This document shows, in pieces, positions 1 to 3,680 of a DNA stretch of 5,057 bases. The stretch comes from Chlamydiota bacterium. Its GTDB lineage: Bacteria > Auribacterota > UBA3054 > B51-G9. The translations under genes were made by a program, and so were the position numbers. Position 1 is the stretch's first letter; each line of letters begins with the position of its first letter. Below the pieces are notes generated by a model. That model saw nothing but the letters and a program-made list of their open reading frames with translations. It did not search any database and was not told the origin of the DNA. The stretch covers positions 1 through 5,057 of the forward strand of contig QMOL01000238.1 of the NCBI GenBank assembly GCA_003648225.1. The letters are read 5' to 3'.

Positions 1-16
1 AAAACCAAAACATTTG

Positions 17-1330
17 ATGACAGATGCGGAAAGAGTCCAAGACTTTCAGCGTAAACTATATCGAAAAGCCAAGCAAGATAAAACGTTTCGTTTTTTTGTA
101 TTGTATGACAAAGTGAGGTTGCCGCATTTTTTAAGGGAAGCTTACAAGAGATGTAAAGCCAATAATGGAATGGGTGGAGTAGACGGAATAGAGTTTGCTG
201 ATATTGAAGCTAATGGAGTTGATAAGTTTATATCTGGTATAATAGAAGAATTGGAAAAGAAAACTTACAAGCCCCAGGCAGTACTCCGGGTTTTAATACC
301 AAAAGCGAATGGAAAATCCCGACCGCTGGGAATTCCGACAATAAAAGACAGAGTAATCCAAATGGCAGTAAAGCTTGTAAGCGAACCAATATTCGAGGCA
401 GATTTTGAGGAAAGCTCGTATGGTTTTCGACCGTGCCGCTCATCGGCGAATGCTGTAAAAGAAATCCGAAAGAATTTGCAAGCAGGTAAAAGGGAAGTAT
501 TTGACGCAGATTTAAGCGCCTATTTCGACACGATTCCTCATAAGGAATTAATGCACCTGATAGCGTTAAGAATAAGCGACAAAAATATACTTCACCTGAT
601 AAAAATGTGGTTGAAAGTAACTGTAATGGAAGACGGAAACCCGAAAGGAGGAAAGAAGACCAAAACAGGAACGCCTCAAGGCGGAGTAATATCTCCGCTA
701 CTGGCAAATATTTATCTTCATTTATTCGACAAAGCGGTAAACAGGGTTGGCAGCATTTTTAAACAAAGCGGTGTAAAAATAGTCAGATACGCAGATGATT
801 TTGTGTTAATGGCGAGAAAAATACCGAAAGAATGTCTTGAAAAGATGAACCAAATGTTCGGGAAGATGAAGCTAAAGCTGAATGAGGAAAAGAGTAAAAT
901 GGTAAAAGCTTACGAAGAGTCATTTGATTTTCTGGGTCATACTTTCTGTTACTCGCGAGATTTGTATGGATGTTCAGGAAAATATCTGAATATAGAGCCG
1001 AGCAAGAAATCGCAAAAGAAAGTTAAGATTAAAATCAGTGAATATCTGAAAAATAGTGGGCATAAACCACCCCGATTAGTAGCCAAAGAACTAAATGCAA
1101 TAACAAGAGGCTGGATAAATTACTTTACGATAAAAAAAGTGACATATCCGGCGAAATCGAAACGAAACCTTAGATATTATCTTTCGATGAAATTGAAAAG
1201 ATATTACCAAAGGAAAAGTCAGCGTAAATGTAAGCTCTATAATCATGGGGCATTCAAGGTATTAGTCGGGAAATACGGACTAATAGACCCAACCCAATAT
1301 ACATTAACCCGACAACTTGTGAAAGCTTAA
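17..1330 (+). CDS. ltrA: Group II intron reverse transcriptase/maturase
   Basis: This protein helps the intron RNA fold and splice (maturase) and copies it into DNA during mobility (reverse transcriptase). Numbering starts from the TTG at 14, one codon before the chosen ATG. Visible blocks: the N-terminal RT0-like region (about 20-60, ending GGVDG), RPLGIPT at 103-109, SYGFRP at 135-140, DADLSAYFD at 164-172 with likely catalytic D166, TPQGGVISPLLANIYLH at 220-236, and the active-site box YADD at 259-262. FLGH at 306-309 leads into the thumb, and RGWINYF at 365-371 marks the GIIM maturase domain. The protein ends at residue 438 without an HNH endonuclease, so mobility would depend on replication-fork or nicked targets, as in other endonuclease-less intron proteins (inference). 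The motif set resembles bacterial intron classes rather than mitochondrial-like ones; I do not assign a class. The start is uncertain: there is no clear ribosome binding site in the 13 bases upstream, and the frame stays open to the edge. No frameshift or stop is seen. Confidence 0.95.
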   Translation: MTDAERVQDFQRKLYRKAKQDKTFRFFVLYDKVRLPHFLREAYKRCKANNGMGGVDGIEFADIEANGVDKFISGIIEELEKKTYKPQAVLRVLIPKANGKSRPLGIPTIKDRVIQMAVKLVSEPIFEADFEESSYGFRPCRSSANAVKEIRKNLQAGKREVFDADLSAYFDTIPHKELMHLIALRISDKNILHLIKMWLKVTVMEDGNPKGGKKTKTGTPQGGVISPLLANIYLHLFDKAVNRVGSIFKQSGVKIVRYADDFVLMARKIPKECLEKMNQMFGKMKLKLNEEKSKMVKAYEESFDFLGHTFCYSRDLYGCSGKYLNIEPSKKSQKKVKIKISEYLKNSGHKPPRLVAKELNAITRGWINYFTIKKVTYPAKSKRNLRYYLSMKLKRYYQRKSQRKCKLYNHGAFKVLVGKYGLIDPTQYTLTRQLVKA

Positions 1331-1346
1331 GATGAAAACTATCGGT

Positions 1347-1379
1347 AAGCCGTGTGCGGGAAAACCGCACGCACGGTTT
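1347..1379 (+). ncRNA. Group II intron domain V
   Basis: This is the catalytic heart of the ribozyme. The lower stem pairs 1347-1353 with 1373-1379, and the upper stem pairs 1354-1359 (GTGCGG) with 1365-1370 (CCGCAC). The two-base bulge expected on the 3' side is G1371-C1372. The catalytic triad AGC sits at 1348-1350. The tip is GAAAA (1360-1364). The common bacterial form has a six-base apex of U-GAAA-G type, so this copy is one base shorter and the tetraloop is not perfectly standard. The distance from the reverse transcriptase stop (16 bases) is typical. Confidence 0.88.
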
Positions 1380-1382
1380 GAC

Positions 1383-1422
1383 GAGGAGGGCAAGGGAAAC
1401 AATATCCCTTCCCTTACTCTAT
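1383..1422 (+). ncRNA. Group II intron domain VI with branch-point A and 3' splice site
   Basis: The stem pairs GAG 1383-1385 with CTC 1417-1419, GAGGG 1386-1390 with CCCTT 1411-1415 (including one G-U), and AAGGG 1392-1396 with CCCTT 1406-1410. The loop is 1397-1405, and C1391 is unpaired. A1416 is left as a single bulged adenosine between the two lower stem segments, which is the expected lariat branch point. The bases CTAT at 1419-1422 give an AT intron end seven bases from the branch point counted inclusively. Confidence 0.8.
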
Positions 1423-1494
1423 TGTAAATTAGTGTCAAAAAAAAAATAACTGTTTTTGGGAAAGGAAGTTGGCGGGATTTTTGGCAGGAGTTGC

Positions 1495-1529
1495 AAAAAA
1501 AGGGACGCGAACTTCATGTCCGTGTCCCT
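1495..1529 (-). terminator. Rho-independent terminator on the minus strand
   Basis: Read on the minus strand, AGGGACACG (1529-1521) pairs with CGCGTCCCT (1509-1501) around an 11-base loop, giving nine base pairs with one G-U. It is followed directly by a run of T (complement of A1495-A1501). This is a textbook hairpin plus U-tract. It could end transcripts from the DUF4258 unit 340 bases upstream, or a separate RNA starting inside 1530-1870. The top of its stem shares three bases (1527-1529) with the base of the long hairpin next to it, so the two structures compete slightly. Confidence 0.7.
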
Positions 1530-1635
1530 AACGAGGTACGACCAAGCACCCTGGAGCAACACAGCAGAAGCCGCGTCCGTGAGGACGCGTTTCTGACTGT
1601 TCGTTACTCCTATAAAATTGGTCGTTTTCGTTAGG
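1527..1635. repeat. Long imperfect inverted repeat (109-base fold-back element)
   Basis: Both ends fold onto each other almost along the whole length. CCTAACGA 1527-1534 pairs with TCGTTAGG 1628-1635; ACGACCAA 1538-1545 with TTGGTCGT 1618-1625; GGAGCAAC 1553-1560 with GTTACTCC 1603-1610 (one mismatch); ACAG 1561-1564 with CTGT 1597-1600; CAGAA 1565-1569 with TTCTG 1591-1595; CGCGTCC 1572-1578 with GGACGCG 1583-1589. The tip is GTGA 1579-1582, a GNRA-type loop if the plus strand is transcribed. Short bulges lie at 1537, 1596 and 1601-1602. What it is remains open: a structured RNA, a miniature fold-back transposable element, or an attC-like recombination site (CCTAAC...GTTAGG ends with an inner CCAA/TTGG box). 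I see the pairing directly; the identity is inference. Confidence 0.7.
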
Positions 1636-1872
1636 AACGAAACAGCGTTAAACGCAATAAAATGTTTGTAAGAAGAACATTTTAAATATTCAATAATCAA
1701 TACGCCACAGGCGCACTTCTGAAGCAGGAATATTCAATTTCAAAGTTAAAATAAAGAATATAGTTCTAAATACAAAAATTAGTTTTAAGATTTATGTAAT
1801 TAAGTTTTAATTCCTTTGTTAATTTTGTTATCCGTGGTTGTAGTTATGTCAGTATCTACTTCGGTGTTCTTG

Positions 1873-2088
1873 TTATTTGTTAACGGGAGTCATAGCAAAC
1901 ACACGCGCCAAGCGAGAAGCAGTTTTGATGTCACCACGCCGAAGCGCAGAACGCACATCATCAAGCTTGTATGCGTCATCAAGTGAAATATATGGTTCCC
2001 ATCCCGTATCAGACTCAATTACTTCAACATCAACTTCGGCTACATAACTGTCTTCGTGAATAAGTTTTTGTTTGTATGTTTTTGTCAT
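1873..2088 (-). CDS. Small antitoxin-like partner of a DUF4258 protein
   Basis: A 71-residue acidic/basic soluble protein with no signal peptide or membrane segment. An N-terminal strand-like part (YVAEVDVEVIESDTGWEPY, about 15-33) is followed by a helical part rich in charged residues (SLDDAYKLDDVRSALRRGD, about 35-53, then TASRLARVF). From memory, similar small proteins accompany DUF4258 genes; I infer that this is the antitoxin, which would bind and neutralise its neighbour. Its ATG (2088-2086) overlaps the upstream stop as ATGA, and a strong AGGAG lies eight bases ahead inside the upstream gene, so the start is secure and the pair is translationally coupled. The last codons (VNK, stop) lie in a 14-base direct repeat. 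I do not recognise a named DNA-binding fold in it. No terminator follows directly. Confidence 0.75.
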   Translation of the reverse strand: MTKTYKQKLIHEDSYVAEVDVEVIESDTGWEPYISLDDAYKLDDVRSALRRGDIKTASRLARVFAMTPVNK

Positions 2089-2405
2089 TTTCTTCTCCTA
2101 AAGTCATCTGACCAGCGATTTTTATCGGGTCTATATGCGGTTACAAGAACTGCCGGACTTGATTTGCCTTTTGGTATTCCCCATACTGCATGTACAGGTT
2201 TCTCTTCACAATCATATTCTAAAACAAGGATACAGGCACCTTTATGATATTCGGGATACTCTTCCAATATTTCTGCATCATGCAATCCCGATACAATATC
2301 TCGAACAAATATTCCGTCTTCTGCAAGTTCATCATACCCATGTTCTGAAATTTGTATTTTTCCATGAGTTGCCAAAATTTTTATTATTTCCAGCATATTT
2401 CCCAT
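2085..2405 (-). CDS. DUF4258 domain protein, putative type II toxin
   Basis: A 106-residue cytoplasmic protein. The DUF4258 pattern is visible: an N-terminal helix, then SEHGYDELAEDGIFVRDI (about 20-37), a glycine turn, an EILEEYPEY strand (45-53), ACILVLEYD (57-65), PVHAVWG (70-76) and VLVTAYRP (86-93). The two histidines (H22, H72) and the terminal YRP are typical conserved points. The family resembles RelE/MqsR-type small ribonucleases, so an RNA-cleaving toxin role is plausible but not shown here. It is first gene of a two-gene operon and overlaps its partner by ATGA. The start at ATG 2405 has no Shine-Dalgarno; an internal ATG at 2396 (residue 4) has a weak GGGA just ahead and is a fair alternative. 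Confidence 0.82.
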   Translation of the reverse strand: MGNMLEIIKILATHGKIQISEHGYDELAEDGIFVRDIVSGLHDAEILEEYPEYHKGACILVLEYDCEEKPVHAVWGIPKGKSSPAVLVTAYRPDKNRWSDDFRRRK

Positions 2406-2486
2406 ATTAACAATTTGTCAAAAGTATATAACTATTGCAATCATAACATTGTGTTCTTAAGAACTATTTAATTAAACCATACGAAT

Positions 2487-2515
2487 ATTATAACGAATGA
2501 ACCGGGAAAAGTAAA
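2487..2515 (-). promoter_or_regulatory. Predicted promoter of the DUF4258 unit
   Basis: On the minus strand the -35 is TTTACT (2515-2510), the spacer is 17 bases, and the -10 is a perfect TATAAT (2492-2487). Transcription would start near 2480, giving a leader of about 75 bases before the ATG at 2405. The same hexamers with the same spacing occur before the PIN gene, inside a shared repeat, which strengthens the call. Confidence 0.55.
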
Positions 2516-2524
2516 ATGAAATTG
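2487..2524 (-). repeat. Promoter-containing repeat, copy 1
   Basis: This 38-base stretch matches 3429-3466 closely. AAAAGTAAAATGAAATTG (2507-2524) is identical over 18 bases, TGAACC and ATTATAAC are shared, and small differences lie between them. It sits upstream of the DUF4258 unit in the same orientation as copy 2 before the PIN unit. Confidence 0.7.
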
Positions 2525-2777
2525 AAATTCGCGTAACTGTCCCGCGGACGCTTTGCGAGTTTTAAAAATTAAGTAATTAAGTAGTTAAGTCCTTTGTTAT
2601 TTGTTAATAGTTCGTAGCTAATAGTTGGTAGTTTTTTAATTCGTGTAATCGGTGGCGGAAAAATTTACCCGCAAATTCCGCAGATTTAAAAATGCATTTA
2701 AATTATCTTTTGGCAACAAACCGTCGCTATCGCACCTTTGTGATTGCACTCCAAAATCAGAATTCAAACTATCTCGT

Positions 2778-2793
2778 TTATGCGGATTTATAC
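2778..2793. repeat. 16-base direct repeat, left copy
   Basis: TTATGCGGATTTATAC is identical to 3541-3556. The first three bases are the complement of the antitoxin-like gene's TAA stop. Together the two copies bracket the PIN unit at a distance of 763 bases. Confidence 0.75.
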
Positions 2794-2948
2794 TTTAATA
2801 TTTTCTTTGGTTTGCCGGTGAACGTTTTAACTTTATGAGCGGCATGTAGAGCAGAAAAATGTTTTTGAAGTGAATTCCAATCATTCGCACATTCTTTTTC
2901 AATTTGTTTTCTAATATTTCTAATTTCTTCAATAATAGGATCTCTCAT
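2778..2948 (-). CDS. Antitoxin-like partner of the PIN-domain gene
   Basis: A 56-residue basic protein starting MRDPIIEEIRNIRKQIEKE, a pattern I associate with small genes that sit directly after PIN-domain toxins (sequence pattern MxDPIxEEVRxxRE). It most likely wraps the toxin to block its active site; no separate DNA-binding domain is visible. A longer frame begins at 2981, but I choose ATG 2948 because it overlaps the PIN stop as ATGA and has GGAGG seven bases ahead. The final residues YKSA and the stop are encoded within a 16-base direct repeat also found at 3541-3556, so the natural end may have been altered or extended. It is intact although the gene upstream carries a stop codon. Confidence 0.75.
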   Translation of the reverse strand: MRDPIIEEIRNIRKQIEKECANDWNSLQKHFSALHAAHKVKTFTGKPKKILKYKSA

Positions 2949-3421
2949 AATTGTTCCTCCAAGAGTTCTTCGGGTGTGCATATTATCGGAGTTATAATGT
3001 TATAAGAATGGTTAATCTGTTCAACGATTTTTCTTGGACGTGCACCTGATATGTGAACAAGGTTCCAACTTATAAGATAATCCATTCCATGATGGACAGC
3101 TAAAGCTAAATGTAATGAATCTAATCGTGATTTTTCTGTTAAATTAATCGCGTTATAGTATTCTTTTGCCAATTTTAACACACCGGAATTAATTTCTAAA
3201 TATTCAATCCCTTTTACAATACCAAGCCTCTTTTCAGCCGCTGTCGGGTCTCCAAGGGAAATTTCATTAAATACAACATCAGAAATATATGGGTCAAAAA
3301 GATGTAATAACTTCCACTAGTCATTTGTAATTTGCTGATGTGCAGCGATGATTAAATCTCGGCTTGGTCGTGACGTCAGGTAGCTTATCACACTCGTTTC
3401 TATATAAACAGTTGGTTTCAT
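2945..3421 (-). pseudogene. PIN-domain toxin gene interrupted by an in-frame TAG
   Basis: Reading from ATG 3421 gives MKPTVYIETSVISYL..., a clear PIN-domain ribonuclease start of the type that uses YIETS instead of a leading aspartate. Codon 35 (3319-3317) is TAG, followed by W36; relatives usually have a WW pair here, so one G-to-A change of TGG would explain it. The frame then stays open to TGA at 2945, and the rest of the domain is intact: E53 in SDVVFNEI, D101 in LDSLHLALA, D114 in MDYLISWN, and an ordinary C-terminus, 158 codons in all. The product should cleave RNA using metal bound by these acidic residues. As written, only 34 residues would be made; the GTG at 3181 gives a C-terminal piece without the first catalytic acids. 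It is probably a recent loss of function; suppression of UAG or a sequence error are alternatives. Confidence 0.85.
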
Positions 3422-3428
3422 TAATCAA

Positions 3429-3457
3429 ATTATAACCAATTGAACCAAAAAAGTAAA
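3429..3457 (-). promoter_or_regulatory. Predicted promoter of the PIN unit, close to leaderless
   Basis: On the minus strand TTTACT (3457-3452) and a perfect TATAAT (3434-3429) are 17 bases apart. Only seven bases separate the -10 from the ATG at 3421, so transcription should begin at or next to the start codon. No Shine-Dalgarno is present, which agrees with a leaderless message for the toxin, while the second gene has a strong one. Confidence 0.6.
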
Positions 3458-3466
3458 ATGAAATTG
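3429..3466 (-). repeat. Promoter-containing repeat, copy 2
   Basis: This copy is the counterpart of 2487-2524, with 18 identical bases at 3449-3466 plus the shared TGAACC and ATTATAAC blocks. It holds the -35 and -10 of the PIN unit. Beyond 3466 and below 3429 the two copies diverge. Confidence 0.7.
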
Positions 3467-3540
3467 GACATTGGATATTGAACGTTGGATATTCAATAAT
3501 CTAAATTCAATTTTTCTGCCCACAGAAGATCCATCGCGGA

Positions 3541-3556
3541 TTATGCGGATTTATAC
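3541..3556. repeat. 16-base direct repeat, right copy
   Basis: This is identical to 2778-2793. It is part of a longer GCGGATT-ATGCGGATT segment followed by ACAGATTTTAAAAATA, which resembles the degenerate segments near 2541 and 2678. Confidence 0.75.
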
Positions 3557-3629
3557 AGATTTTAAAAATAAATAAATTTAAGTTCTTATGTGTTCCCTAT
3601 GCTGAAAGTCCGCCAAAGGAGGATAACTT

Positions 3630-3656
3630 ATGTGGTTAAAGAATATTCGTCTTTAA
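3630..3656 (+). CDS. Eight-codon minigene with perfect Shine-Dalgarno
   Basis: AAAGGAGG (3615-3622) stands seven bases ahead of ATG 3630, and the frame reads MWLKNIRL then TAA. The ribosome binding site is the strongest on the plus strand in this window, but no gene follows. It may be the leftover start of a deleted gene, a leader peptide or chance. No promoter is evident. Whether it is translated is unknown. Confidence 0.25.
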   Translation: MWLKNIRL

Positions 3657-3680
3657 TTTGTGCATTAGTGGCAAAAAGCT

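Larger units (their letters stand above)
1..1422 (+). mobile_element. Group II intron, 3' portion (5' end outside window)
   Basis: A retroelement made of a self-splicing ribozyme and the reverse transcriptase it encodes. The window shows the reverse transcriptase gene (domain IV insert), then 16 bases after its stop a domain V hairpin, then a domain VI hairpin, then a 3' boundary ending in AT at 1421-1422. I place the 3' splice site after 1422 because the unpaired adenosine 1416 in domain VI is then the seventh base from the end, the usual branch-point position, and because group II introns usually end in A plus a pyrimidine. Domains I-III and the 5' GUGYG end are not in the window, so integrity and splicing ability cannot be judged. 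It lies opposite in strand to every gene to its right. The 3' exon starts TGTAAATTAGTG and shows no recognisable interrupted gene. Confidence 0.85.
1423..1872. other. Intergenic stretch with structured DNA/RNA, no credible gene
   Basis: There is no convincing coding sequence here. The only long minus-strand frame (about 1419-1700) crosses the intron boundary and the large hairpin. The left half (1495-1713) is dense in inverted repeats: a minus-strand terminator, a long hairpin, a 9-base-pair stem (1658-1666 with 1676-1684, loop TGTAAGAAG) and a small CGCC-ACA-GGCG hairpin at 1703-1713. The right half (1730-1870) is AT-rich and featureless apart from a 10-base direct repeat AATATTCAAT (1685-1694 and 1729-1738) and a TAATTAAGT...CCTTTGTTA segment near 1798-1822 that recurs near 2576-2599. 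Confidence 0.6.
2406..2777. other. Intergenic stretch with promoter repeat and degenerate repeats
   Basis: No gene is visible. It contains the promoter-like repeat (2487-2524) for the DUF4258 unit and a second TATACT-like -10 (2428-2423, minus) closer to the gene, without a good -35. It also holds GTCC-CGC-GGAC (2539-2549), a 14-base repeat TTGTTATTTGTTAA (2594-2607), and a 6-base-pair hairpin GCGGAA/TTCCGC (2655-2660, 2676-2681). Two members of a degenerate GCGGA...TTTAAAAAT family lie near 2541-2581 and 2670-2703. The remainder to 2777 shows nothing I can name. Confidence 0.5.
3467..3680. other. Intergenic stretch between gatB and the PIN unit
   Basis: This stretch contains an imperfect 14-base tandem repeat (TTGGATATTGAACG then TTGGATATTCAATA, about 3470-3497). 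It also has ATATTCAATAATC (3489-3501, also at 1686-1698), a GCGGATTATGCGGATT segment (3534-3549), and a small plus-strand minigene with a perfect Shine-Dalgarno. No terminator with a T-run was found after gatB. Confidence 0.5.

Noticed and set aside
228..707. 159-residue minus-strand open frame within the reverse transcriptase
   Set aside because: It is the antisense shadow of a strongly conserved protein with all motifs on the plus strand.
1572..1589. Hammerhead ribozyme suggested by GTCCGTGAGGAC, which resembles its stem II
   Set aside because: The flanking CTGATGA and GAAA core sequences are absent on both strands; the similarity is limited to the stem-loop.
1419..1700. 93-residue minus-strand open frame
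   Set aside because: It ends inside the last bases of the intron, crosses the splice boundary, and is mostly made of the long hairpin and terminator. It has no ribosome site and no family I recognise.
1685..1738. CRISPR-like repeats from AATATTCAAT copies
   Set aside because: The repeats are only 10-13 bases, too few and unevenly spaced, with no cas gene nearby.
2056..2410. Two plus-strand frames opposite the DUF4258 gene
   Set aside because: They are shadows of the minus-strand two-gene unit, which has the ATGA overlap, ribosome site and recognisable family.
2406..3680. An integron cassette array with attC sites between the toxin-antitoxin units
   Set aside because: Only the hairpin at 1527-1635 resembles attC. 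Isolated GTTRRRY matches occur at 2584 and 3484, but without a partner RYYYAAC or a foldable site, so no array is supported.
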